From: CAYHPY01 sp964358485
Lineage (GTDB): Bacteria > Elusimicrobiota > Elusimicrobia > UBA1565 > UBA9628
Direction: 5' to 3'
Assembly: GCA_964358485.1 (NCBI GenBank)
Contig: CAYHPY010000090.1
Span: 1 to 15,503 of the forward strand
Length of the DNA stretch: 15,503 nucleotides
Position 1 is the stretch's first letter, and every line of letters begins with the position of its first letter. The translations under genes and the position numbers were made by a program. The notes under the pieces are model-generated. The model was not told where the DNA came from. It made no database searches and saw only the letters and a list, made by a program, of their open reading frames with translations. Positions 1-6,785 of the stretch are shown in pieces.

Positions 1-344
1 TAGACGGGCTCGGCCCAACGAAGAATCGGCTCCGGGTCCGGCACCAGGCGCATCGCGTAGCCGGCCAAGGCCCCGCACCGGTCCACGGCGGTCTCCAGCG
101 GCGCGACCACCTTGGGCGGAAGCATCCGCGGAAAATCCCGGAGCTTGGCCGCCCGATCGCGCAGGCGCTCGCGCGCGGCCTGCTGCTCTTCGGGGAGGCC
201 CCGGTAGTCGGGATGGTCGGGTCCTTTATATATCTTGAGAGCCAGCCCCCCCCCGATGTCGTAAACGTCGGCCTCCCCGCCCGTGCCGATGGCCTTGGCC
301 GGATCCAGGCGCAGACGGCGGCCCCCCAGGATGACTTCCTTCAT
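1..344 (-). CDS. Protein-kinase-like protein, N-terminal part (truncated by window edge)
   Basis: Only the first 114 codons are in the window; the gene runs off the left edge. The start ATG (342-344) overlaps the stop of the upstream phosphatase by four bases (ATGA), so the two are translationally coupled. The visible part looks like a Ser/Thr-kinase N-lobe: a glycine-rich loop GTGGEADVY at residues 20-28, then LALKIYK with the expected ATP-anchoring lysine at residue 37. The catalytic loop and any C-terminal helix-hairpin-helix domain lie outside the window. Kinases of this style are known to pair with a PP2C phosphatase, often also with a TerY-type VWA protein (TerY-P triad), and act as a reversible Ser/Thr phosphorylation switch. 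The pairing here supports that, but the VWA partner, if present, is not visible. Kinase fold is likely; the specific subfamily is inferred. Confidence 0.8.
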   Translation of the reverse strand, partial: MKEVILGGRRLRLDPAKAIGTGGEADVYDIGGGLALKIYKGPDHPDYRGLPEEQQAARERLRDRAAKLRDFPRMLPPKVVAPLETAVDRCGALAGYAMRLVPDPEPILRWAEPV

Positions 345-1000
345 AAAGTCCTCCGGGCGAGGACGGCCACGGTGGCGTCATCGGAAGGCCGGGCCAACTT
401 GAGACGGCGGCGGAGCAGGTCGGGGTTGTTGAATATTCGGCCGTCGGAAATCAAAGAGTCCAGATCGATTTCGGCGGCGCCGTCGGTGCCGATAACGATT
501 TCCGACGCAGGGCCGTTGTGAAGGATCTCCAATTGAGCTTCCCCTCCCAAAAGGCCGTAGGCCAAATAAGGAGGGGCGTTGCCGGGGTAAGGTCCCAGGG
601 TCCGGACGACCCCGTCCACGCGAACCAGCCCGTCCCCGCACGCAAGAACCCAGGCATGGCCGTCCGAAACGGCCGCCAACAAGAGGGTGAACAGGAGGTA
701 TTCCCGGACCGGCAGGCCCGAAACACCCGCCACGGCCTCTAGCCGGCTGAGAATCTCCCGGCGCAGACCTTCCAGGTCCAAAGGCCGTCCGGCCTTGAGC
801 CGACGGGCCGCGGCGTTGACCGCCAAGGACGCCCCCAAGGCCGCCCCCACCCCGCTGCCAGGCTCCGACCCGCAGCCGTCGCAAACAGCCGCCGCCGCTC
901 CCCACTCCCCCTGGAGCAGGCGAAAGGCGTCCTGGTTGGGGCGCTCCGAGAGGAGGTGGGCCCGCCCGGTGGTGGTTCCCGCGACCACATAGTGTCTCAT
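341..1000 (-). CDS. PP2C-family Ser/Thr protein phosphatase
   Basis: A 219-residue protein that probably removes phosphates from Ser/Thr in partnership with the adjoining kinase. PP2C landmarks are in order: PNQDAF with Asp24, AVCDGCGSE with Asp41 (metal ligands of the family), IGTDGAAE with Asp173, and PSDDATVAVL near the end with Asp207/Asp208. The length is that of a minimal single-domain PP2C, with no signal peptide or membrane helix, so it is cytoplasmic. The frame is open 12 codons further upstream, but the ATG at 1000 is preferred: it is where family homology begins and where the strong promoter at 1008-1036 would start the RNA. There is no Shine-Dalgarno sequence, so translation may be leaderless. 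It is first in a leftward operon with the kinase-like gene. The operator-like repeats overlapping its start codon imply tight control. Confidence 0.88.
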   Translation of the reverse strand: MRHYVVAGTTTGRAHLLSERPNQDAFRLLQGEWGAAAAVCDGCGSEPGSGVGAALGASLAVNAAARRLKAGRPLDLEGLRREILSRLEAVAGVSGLPVREYLLFTLLLAAVSDGHAWVLACGDGLVRVDGVVRTLGPYPGNAPPYLAYGLLGGEAQLEILHNGPASEIVIGTDGAAEIDLDSLISDGRIFNNPDLLRRRLKLARPSDDATVAVLARRTL

Positions 1001-1029
1001 CGACACTAGTATAGTGTCTAATTGACACT
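991..1029. promoter_or_regulatory. Tandem 17-bp dyad operators (AGTGTC-N5-GACACT, twice)
   Basis: Two perfect dyads, AGTGTC-TCATC-GACACT (991-1007) and AGTGTC-TAATT-GACACT (1013-1029), are centred 22 bp apart. The four half-sites begin at 991, 1002, 1013 and 1024, an exact 11-bp phase on one DNA face. The right dyad fills the promoter spacer; the left one covers the predicted start point and the PP2C ATG. A further overlapping dyad, TTGACA-CTT-TGTCAA (1022-1036), covers the -35. This is a typical layout for cooperative repression by two dimers. The regulator is not identifiable within the window. Confidence 0.75.
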
Positions 1030-1036
1030 TTGTCAA
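1008..1036 (-). promoter_or_regulatory. Near-consensus sigma70-type promoter of the PP2C/kinase operon
   Basis: Read on the minus strand, TTGACA (1031-1036) is followed by exactly 17 bases and then TATACT (1008-1013). This is a perfect -35, optimal spacing and a five-of-six -10. The predicted +1 lies about 7-8 bases downstream, at 1001 or 1000, which is the A of the PP2C start codon or the base before it. The AT-rich promoter stands out from the GC-rich flanks. The spacer and the start site are filled by inverted repeats, so the promoter is probably repressed most of the time. Confidence 0.8.
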
Positions 1037-1092
1037 GGCCCAGAAACCCCGGCGGTCGAATCAATTCGTTTTCGAGCCGCCGGACATTCTTG

Positions 1093-1117
1093 TAATATGG
1101 AGGGGCCCCAAGGGAGG
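1093..1117 (+). promoter_or_regulatory. Possible -10 and ribosome binding site of the ankyrin-caspase gene
   Basis: TTGTAATAT (1090-1098) holds a plausible -10 (TAATAT, 1093-1098), but I see no good -35 at 16-18 bp upstream. GGGAGG (1112-1117) is a good Shine-Dalgarno sequence six bases before the ATG at 1124 and decides that start over upstream in-frame codons. The operator repeats lie about 65-105 bp upstream of this -10 and could affect this gene too. Confidence 0.45.
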
Positions 1118-1123
1118 CCCGCC

Positions 1124-3829
1124 ATGAACCGTAGAGTGATCCTGACCCTGTCCTTGATCCTTTCGGGAGCCGCCGCGGCCGCCCTGGCCGCCAAAATCCC
1201 GAAACCCGGCAAGGAAGAGCTTCCCCGGGCCGTTGCCGACGGGCTGGTCGAGGAGGTCAAGCGCCTCCTGGACGCGGGCTCGGACCCGAACCTCAAAAAC
1301 CCCGCGGGCCTGCCCCCTCTGCATCAGCTCGTTTGGGTGTCCACGCCCGAAGTCCACGCCCCGATCGCCCGGCTTTTGCTCGACAAGGGCGCCAAGCTCA
1401 ACGCCAAGGACGGCGACTCCCAGACCCCGTTCATGCGGGCGCTGGCGCGCGCGGTCCGGCCGGAGCCGGCCCTGGTGGCCACGGCCAAGCTTCTGGCCGC
1501 GACCGGCGCGGAAGTCAATGGAAAATTCAAGGACGGCCAAAGCACCCTGCATCTGGCGGTCGTCCTTGGAGATCCGGACCTGGTCCGGGACATGCTGGAA
1601 AAGAAGGCGGACACCCGGGCCAAGGACCGCAACGGCCTGACGCCTCTGATGCGGACGCTCGTCCTCAAGAAGGGAGACCTGTCCCTGCTTCTCCTCAAGA
1701 ACCGGGCCGACATCGGGGGCAAGGCCGAGGGAGGGCGCGACGCGCTGATGCTGGCCGCCGAATCGGCGGGGGAACCGGTCTTGCGGGAACTCCTGGAGGC
1801 CAAGGCCGACGCCTCGCGCCGCGATGACCGCAACCGAACCGCCCTGATGATCGCCGTGGAACGGGGCGACCCCGCGATCGTGAAGATCCTCCTGGAAAAA
1901 GGCGCCGACACCGAGCGGCAAGACGACTCCGGCCGCACCGCCTTGATGCAGGCTCTGCGGCCCTGCAAGAAGGACATCGTCCTGGAGCTTCTCAAGGGCG
2001 GGGCGGACATCTCGGGCCTCACCGAGGCCAAGGAGACGACCCTGCTGTCGGCCGTCCGGCACTGCGACGCCGAGGTCGTGCGCGCCGCGATGGCCCGCAA
2101 GCCGGATTCCAAGGCCAAGGACGCGCAAGGCCGGACCGCCCTTTCGGCGGCCCTGCTCGAGGGAAAGATCGACTCCGCCAAGGAACTGGTTCGCGGCGGC
2201 GCCGATCTGGGCGGGGTGGAGAAAGGAGGGTTGACCACCTTGATGCTGGCCGTCGCCAACGGAGACGCCGAATTGGCCGGGCTCATGATGGAAAAGAAGG
2301 CCGACAGCGGGCGGCGCGACGAACAGGGACGCACCGCGCTCATGGCCGCGCTGTTGGCGGGCAAGGGCGATGTCTCGCTGGAGCTGGCCCGGCGCGGGGC
2401 CGACCAGCAGGGGCTCTACAAGGACGGCATGACCACGCTCATGCTCGCCCTCCAGCTCGGGGACCTGGAAATTGTCCGGGCCCTGATCGCCAAGGGGGCC
2501 GACATCAACCGGCGCGACGGCCAGGGACGGACCGCCCTGGTGCATGCGTTGTCCCTAAAGAAGAACGAGATCGCCCGGGAACTGCTCAAGGCCGGGGCCA
2601 AGGCCACCGGGACCGAGGAAAGCGGCTGGACCCCCTTGATGCACGCGGTCGTCAACGGCGACGCGGAACTCGTCAATCTGGTCCTGGCCAATCCCAAGGA
2701 CATCGACGTCAAGGAGCGCTCGCTGGGGCTGACGGCGCTGATGCTGGCCGCCCGGGAAGGCCGCGCCGACCTGGTCAAAGCCCTGCTCCTGCGCGGGGCC
2801 GACTCCAAGGTCAAGAATCTCAAGAAGCAGACCGCCTCGCTGATGGCCGAGGTCCAGGGCCAAGGGGACATCGTGCGCTTGCTGGTCCGCTATCAGGAGG
2901 GTTTGGAGAAGCCCCGGGGCGGCAAAGCCTCCGCCTCATCCTCATCGGCGATGGACAAGGACGAGATGCAGAAGATGATGGACGAGGCGGTCCGCAAGGC
3001 GGCCGTCGGCAAGGTCGAGGAGAAGGCCCCGGAGGCCGCGCTAGCCTCCGAGGTGGACCAGCCCGGCTACGCCCTGCCCGAGGACTCCGACCAATTCGCG
3101 ATCGTGGCCGGGGTGGAGAAATACTCCGATCTGCCCGAGGCCCAATACGCCGAGCGCGACGCCGCGGCCTTCCGCAGCCATCTCCGCGGGCTCGGGGTCC
3201 CCGAGCGCAACATCATCTTCCTGACCGGAAACAAGGCGACCAAGACCGGCCTGGTCAAGCACCTCGAGACCTGGCTGCCCCGCAACGTCAACGAAAAATC
3301 CACGGTCTATTTCTACTACTCGGGCCACGGGGCGCCGGACCCGGTCAGCGGGCACGCCTACCTCCTGCCCTCCGACGGAGATCCCCGCTACCTGGAGGAG
3401 ACCGCCTACCCCGTCAAGAGGCTGTACGAGACTCTCAACGGACTCAAGGCCCGGAGAGTCATCGTCGCCCTGGATTCCTGCTTCTCGGGCGCCGGAGGGC
3501 GCTCGGTCCTGGCGCAAGGCACCCGGCCCCTGGTCAACAAGGTCCAACTCGGCGTCAACGAGACCGGACGCTTGGTCACCTTCAGCGCCTCCCAGGCCGA
3601 CGAAATTTCCGGAACGGCGCCCGACCAGGGACACGGACTCTTCACCTATTTCCTGCTCAAGGGCTTGAACGGCGCCGCCAAGGACGCAGAAGGGAAGGTG
3701 ACGGCCCGCTCCCTGCACGATTACCTTCTTCCCAACGTCCGGGACCGCGCCCGGCGCGACAACCGGGATCAGACCCCGCAGTTGACGGTCGGGACGCAAG
3801 CCGGGGAGGAGTTGCTCCTCCTCCGGTAA
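1124..3829 (+). CDS. Secreted ankyrin-repeat protein with C-terminal caspase-like (peptidase C14) domain
   Basis: A 901-residue protein. Residues 1-23 form a signal peptide: two Arg, a hydrophobic stretch, then ALA with likely cleavage near residue 22. No lipobox or later membrane helix is seen, so it is periplasmic or secreted. From about residue 28 to 595 there are about 17 ankyrin repeats; those from residue 136 to 498 are exactly 33 residues each without indels. A Ser/Lys/Glu-rich linker (about 600-655) leads to a caspase/metacaspase p20-type domain from about 657. It carries the catalytic dyad His735 in YYSGHGA and Cys786 in ALDSCFSGAG, so it should be catalytically active. Ankyrin repeats bind protein partners; the protease presumably cleaves at basic or acidic sites, but specificity cannot be read. 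It is divergent from the PP2C/kinase pair and convergent with the DUF2914 gene, only 18 bp away. Confidence 0.88.
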   Translation: MNRRVILTLSLILSGAAAAALAAKIPKPGKEELPRAVADGLVEEVKRLLDAGSDPNLKNPAGLPPLHQLVWVSTPEVHAPIARLLLDKGAKLNAKDGDSQTPFMRALARAVRPEPALVATAKLLAATGAEVNGKFKDGQSTLHLAVVLGDPDLVRDMLEKKADTRAKDRNGLTPLMRTLVLKKGDLSLLLLKNRADIGGKAEGGRDALMLAAESAGEPVLRELLEAKADASRRDDRNRTALMIAVERGDPAIVKILLEKGADTERQDDSGRTALMQALRPCKKDIVLELLKGGADISGLTEAKETTLLSAVRHCDAEVVRAAMARKPDSKAKDAQGRTALSAALLEGKIDSAKELVRGGADLGGVEKGGLTTLMLAVANGDAELAGLMMEKKADSGRRDEQGRTALMAALLAGKGDVSLELARRGADQQGLYKDGMTTLMLALQLGDLEIVRALIAKGADINRRDGQGRTALVHALSLKKNEIARELLKAGAKATGTEESGWTPLMHAVVNGDAELVNLVLANPKDIDVKERSLGLTALMLAAREGRADLVKALLLRGADSKVKNLKKQTASLMAEVQGQGDIVRLLVRYQEGLEKPRGGKASASSSSAMDKDEMQKMMDEAVRKAAVGKVEEKAPEAALASEVDQPGYALPEDSDQFAIVAGVEKYSDLPEAQYAERDAAAFRSHLRGLGVPERNIIFLTGNKATKTGLVKHLETWLPRNVNEKSTVYFYYSGHGAPDPVSGHAYLLPSDGDPRYLEETAYPVKRLYETLNGLKARRVIVALDSCFSGAGGRSVLAQGTRPLVNKVQLGVNETGRLVTFSASQADEISGTAPDQGHGLFTYFLLKGLNGAAKDAEGKVTARSLHDYLLPNVRDRARRDNRDQTPQLTVGTQAGEELLLLR
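1529..2617 (+). repeat. Tandem 99-bp ankyrin-coding repeats with alternating A/B types
   Basis: Eleven consecutive 33-codon units (residues 136-498) have no length variation. Two kinds alternate: type A units end in charged motifs like ADxxxRRD, and type B units start GRTAL and end in GADxxGL-like motifs. The order is A B A A B A B A B A B. This implies growth by duplication of a two-repeat, 198-bp block, with one extra A unit. Units have diverged in sequence. Confidence 0.7.
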
Positions 3830-3847
3830 GCCGTCGGCTCGGACCGT

Positions 3848-4933
3848 TCAGCGGACAAGAATCCTCGTTTCCCGGGGACCAGATTGCTCGTCGGGGATGA
3901 CCCGCAGGCCGATGCGCCCCAATTCCCGCCCGTCGGAGGTCTCAACGACCACTTTCCAGCGCCCTGGCTTGTGGCGGCTTTTAACGGTGAAGCCTCGATA
4001 GCCGCCGTCGCGGCCGCCGACCACATCGAGAGGGATGGCGTCCGAATCCTTCCAGCCCTGGCCGGGTTCATAATACAACCAACGAACGGAGAGACGCTCA
4101 CGGAAACGAGTGGGGGAAAAGATGCTGACGAAACAGAAGATTTTTTCGCCCTTACGGGCGAAAAAAGTTTGATCCCCCCGCTCCCAGAAGCGCCACTTTG
4201 ACCGGGTCATGGTCAACTGGTATTCATCCCCGATTTTACGGACATCGTGATAAATGCCGGCCGAACTCAAAGACAACGGAACCGGAGGAATGAGTTTGGC
4301 GAAATAGAGGCATCCGAAGGCCAGCTCGACCGCCAAAAATGGCATCAACGCGTGCCGCCAGACGATGTGAGGCCGGTCCGGAAGGTACGACTGGAGCCTC
4401 CAAACAAAGGGAGCCCAAACCAACCCCGCCGCGGCCAGCGATCCCAGAAAGATCCAAGGGCCGATCCCCCCCGCCAGCATCGGGATCAAATAGCCGAAGT
4501 AAGAGACCAGGCAGAGGGCCGCCAAGGTCATGCGCAAGGTCGTGCCGGAACCGGGAAAAAACCTCAGCTCATTGACCCCCAACAGCGCGCACCAGAAAAG
4601 CATGAACGCCAAGGACGCCAGCAAGGACGCGCTCTTGAAGTAAAACAGGGTGTAGATGTTGATGAGCGTGCCCAGCATGAAATGGGTCGCCCCTTCGTGA
4701 TAGCGCCACGCCGTCCTGAATCGCTCCGGCGGGGAGAACGCGCCCTGCCGCTCCCGGATTTCCAGGCCCGTGAGCCAGGCGCACAGGGAGAGATAGCACG
4801 CCTGATGGATGACGTTGTGGAGGGCGTCGATGCGCCCCACCGCGAAGGTGTCGAAGAGAAACCCCGCGACGAACAGACCCGCCGTGCAGGCCCGCTCGTG
4901 GCCGTGGTAGTATTCCTTGATCCGGGCCAGCAC
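3848..4933 (-). CDS. Polytopic membrane protein with C-terminal DUF2914 domain
   Basis: A 361-residue protein with hydrophobic segments from about residue 15 to 225, enough for roughly seven to nine membrane helices. A soluble tail follows (about 235-361), which is rich in aromatic residues and matches the DUF2914 pattern, with motifs such as VRWLYYEPGQGW, GFTVKSRHKPGRWKV and GLRVI. The function of DUF2914 proteins is not established; the tail looks like a small beta-rich extracytoplasmic domain. The start is GTG (4931-4933), sharing one base with the TAG stop of the upstream glycosyltransferase, so the two are co-translated. This placement suggests a role in the export or acceptor side of the mannosylation genes, which is inference only. 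A perfect 11-bp hairpin sits inside the gene at 4141-4166. Confidence 0.8.
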   Translation of the reverse strand: MLARIKEYYHGHERACTAGLFVAGFLFDTFAVGRIDALHNVIHQACYLSLCAWLTGLEIRERQGAFSPPERFRTAWRYHEGATHFMLGTLINIYTLFYFKSASLLASLAFMLFWCALLGVNELRFFPGSGTTLRMTLAALCLVSYFGYLIPMLAGGIGPWIFLGSLAAAGLVWAPFVWRLQSYLPDRPHIVWRHALMPFLAVELAFGCLYFAKLIPPVPLSLSSAGIYHDVRKIGDEYQLTMTRSKWRFWERGDQTFFARKGEKIFCFVSIFSPTRFRERLSVRWLYYEPGQGWKDSDAIPLDVVGGRDGGYRGFTVKSRHKPGRWKVVVETSDGRELGRIGLRVIPDEQSGPRETRILVR

Positions 4934-5634
4934 TACAGCCCCAGGCGCAGGCGCAGAATCCAGAAATAGCCCGCGGCCAGGCGCTTGAGATCCAGCTTGG
5001 ACTGCCCCCGCTTGCGGTCGATGAACTCGATGGGCACCTCGCGCAGGCGCAGGCCCGCGCGCGCGGCGCGGTAAAGGACTTCATGGACGATGGACGGCCC
5101 CCGGGAGCGAAGGCTCTTGGGATCGACGGCCTCCAGGGCGCGGCGGGTATAGGCGCGAAAGCCCGAGTTGGTGTCCCGCACGGAGAGCCCCAATAGGAGC
5201 CGCGCGTAGGAGTTGGCCGCCTTGGTCAAAAGGCGACGCGCGGAGGAACGGTCGTCGTCGGAACCCCCCTCGGCCAGGCGCGAGCCGATGGCCAGGTCGC
5301 AGGAGTCCAGCGCGGCCAGAAGCGCGGGCACGTGCTTGGGCTGGTGGGAATAGTCCCCGTCCATCTCGACGACCGTCTCCGCGGCCGTCTGCAGGGCCCA
5401 CAGGAAGCCGTCCCGGCCGGCAACTCCCCGGCCCGCAGGGCCCTTCCGCCGTAAAAGATGGACCCGCGGCTCCGTGGCCGCCATTTTCTCCACCGCCTCT
5501 CCGGTTCCGTCCGGACTTTGGTCGTCGACGATTAGAACTTCCAGCCCCGGAACGCCCAAAGCCAATAAATCCCGGACGAGAGCTTCCACATTCTCCCGCT
5601 CGTTGAAAGTGGGAACAACGACGATGGTCTTCAT
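4933..5634 (-). CDS. Polyprenol-phosphate mannose synthase (GT2, DPM1-like)
   Basis: A 233-residue cytoplasmic-face glycosyltransferase expected to move mannose from GDP-mannose to polyprenyl phosphate. It opens with MKTIVVVPTFNE, the GT2 nucleotide-binding start. LIVDDQSPDGTG follows at about 34-45. The metal-binding DxD is MDGDYSHQP with Asp92 and Asp94; the common DPM1 form is DAD. GSRLAEGG, DTNSGFRAY and RKRGQSKL complete the DPM1 signature. There is no C-terminal membrane extension, as in short DPM1 forms. The sequence around residues 64-75 (GPAGRGVAGRDGF) is unusual for the family, which normally has a GLGxAY-like stretch there. It is followed by the DUF2914 gene with a one-base overlap. 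The neighbours supply its donor (nucleotidyltransferases) and may use its product (GT-C protein). Dolichol- versus undecaprenyl-linked substrate cannot be told. Confidence 0.85.
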   Translation of the reverse strand: MKTIVVVPTFNERENVEALVRDLLALGVPGLEVLIVDDQSPDGTGEAVEKMAATEPRVHLLRRKGPAGRGVAGRDGFLWALQTAAETVVEMDGDYSHQPKHVPALLAALDSCDLAIGSRLAEGGSDDDRSSARRLLTKAANSYARLLLGLSVRDTNSGFRAYTRRALEAVDPKSLRSRGPSIVHEVLYRAARAGLRLREVPIEFIDRKRGQSKLDLKRLAAGYFWILRLRLGL

Positions 5635-5734
5635 CGCGATGTCAAAGAAATTCCGGGGCGATTTTCGGATTTGGATTTAAAAATAGAAGTATTTTTTTCA
5701 AAAATGATGGCGCCATCATTTTCTCTCTTCCGTT
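5635..5734. other. AT-rich intergenic spacer
   Basis: This 100-bp gap between the GT9 gene and the mannose synthase is markedly AT-rich against the GC-rich surroundings. It contains T7 and A5 runs and one perfect 22-bp palindrome. It probably ends the upstream transcript and starts or attenuates the downstream one. I find no convincing -35/-10 pair for the synthase gene. Confidence 0.5.
5701..5722 (-). terminator. Perfect palindrome followed by a U-tract: weak terminator or operator
   Basis: Each 11-base arm is AAAATGATGGC and its exact complement, centred on GGCGCC. On the minus strand it lies 12 bases after the GT9 stop, and its distal arm runs into five T residues, as in an intrinsic terminator with a 9-bp stem and a GCGC loop. 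The stem is AU-rich and so weak. The exact symmetry with no spacer equally suits a dimeric DNA-binding protein. Confidence 0.4.
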
Positions 5735-6760
5735 TTAGATCCATTTTTTCACCGAGGCGGAGATTCGGTCCAAACCGATCCCATCAAGACAGGATATTTC
5801 TCTTGAGCACCGGGATTTATAGAAACAAGAGCAGCCGCCCTTCGGGTGGAGGATCCGCCCCTTCCCATAAACATCCAACTCGGACGGAGAGGTAGGGCCC
5901 ACCAAAACCACCGCCGCCCGGTCCAAGGCATTGGCCAAATGCAAAGCCAGCGAATCGGTGGTGACCACCACGGCGCATTTATCCACGAAGCCGGCGAAAC
6001 TCCTCAGAGGATGCCGGCACCCCGCGTCCCAAACGCCCGCGCCCGCCCGGAGGACGATCTCCCGGTTTCGCTCCGCCTCATCGGGGCCCCCGAATAAAAG
6101 CACGGGCCGTCCTAAGCGCGCCAGACGGGCCGCCAGGGCCGCGGCGCGTTCCACGGAAAGCTGTTTGGCCGGCCACCGCGCCCCCGCGCCGGGATTGAGG
6201 CCGATGGGCGCCCCCGGCCCAAGCCGGCGGAAGAATTTACGCGCCGCCGCGCGATCCCTCCCGCTCAAGAACAGCGACGGCGCCGCCCCCCTTCGCCCAG
6301 CCGGCGCCTTGAGCCCCAGGATCTTGAGCCAAAGCCCGGCGTAGGTGAGACGGTTGGCGGCCTTGAGGCGATTGGCCGTCGTCAGGGAGCCGTCGACGTC
6401 CCGGTTGAGCAGGCTCATGCCGTAATACAAGGCGCTGGAAGGGGTGTACCGATAGCCTCCCCCCTCCGGGTAAACCCCGATCAACCGCCCCCGGCAGGCC
6501 GCCGCGGCGTACTCCGCCACCGGGCCCTCCTCCAAGCTCAACACCAAATCAAATCCGCCCGCCAAGGACCCAAGCGCCTCCGGCTTGGCCGGGGCCAGAA
6601 CCTTCTTGATGGCCGGATTGCCCTTCAAAAGCGGCGCGGCGGCGGGCGCGGTGACCCACCAAAGCTCGGCGCGCGGATATTTCCGCCGCAGGGGCGCCAA
6701 CAGGGAGGTGGTCCGAAGCACGTCTCCCAAGGCCGAGAGCTTGACGATCAGGATTTTCAT
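5735..6760 (-). CDS. Glycosyltransferase family 9 (heptosyltransferase-like)
   Basis: A 341-residue protein starting MKILIVKLSALGDVLRTT, the classic GT9 N-terminal motif. The C-terminal half carries GLNPGAGARWPAKQL, LLFGGPDEAERN, VVVTTDSLALHLANAL and LVGPTSPSE, which form the nucleotide-sugar-binding site of the ADP-heptose:LPS heptosyltransferase family. A cysteine cluster (GGCSCFYKSRC...C) near the end is common in the family. The usual role is adding a heptose, or a related sugar, to lipopolysaccharide core on the inner leaflet. Family membership is secure, but sugar and acceptor are not. It starts 25 bp after the GT-C gene, with a GGGGCGGGG stretch upstream as a ribosome site, and so shares that transcript. 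Confidence 0.88.
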   Translation of the reverse strand: MKILIVKLSALGDVLRTTSLLAPLRRKYPRAELWWVTAPAAAPLLKGNPAIKKVLAPAKPEALGSLAGGFDLVLSLEEGPVAEYAAAACRGRLIGVYPEGGGYRYTPSSALYYGMSLLNRDVDGSLTTANRLKAANRLTYAGLWLKILGLKAPAGRRGAAPSLFLSGRDRAAARKFFRRLGPGAPIGLNPGAGARWPAKQLSVERAAALAARLARLGRPVLLFGGPDEAERNREIVLRAGAGVWDAGCRHPLRSFAGFVDKCAVVVTTDSLALHLANALDRAAVVLVGPTSPSELDVYGKGRILHPKGGCSCFYKSRCSREISCLDGIGLDRISASVKKWI

Positions 6761-6785
6761 TTCGCGGCCGCCCCGCCCCGGCGGT

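Noticed and set aside
1022..1123. Upstream start for the ankyrin-caspase gene (34 extra codons)
   Set aside because: It would bury the signal peptide and run through the operator region; ATG 1124 has a good ribosome site and a classic signal sequence.
1061..2545. Long open frame on the minus strand under the ankyrin gene
   Set aside because: It is a shadow of GC-rich repeat codons: low-complexity Gly/Arg/Gln-rich protein with no family pattern, opposite a clear gene.
3830..3847. Bidirectional terminator between convergent genes
   Set aside because: The gap is 18 bp with only a tiny AGCC/GGCT stem and no T-run.
4067..4081. TTGTATTAT on the minus strand as a promoter
   Set aside because: It lies inside the DUF2914 coding sequence with no gene start downstream before the convergent neighbour.
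4141..4166. Intrinsic terminator inside the DUF2914 gene
   Set aside because: The T-run precedes the stem and the A-run follows it on both strands, the reverse of a terminator.
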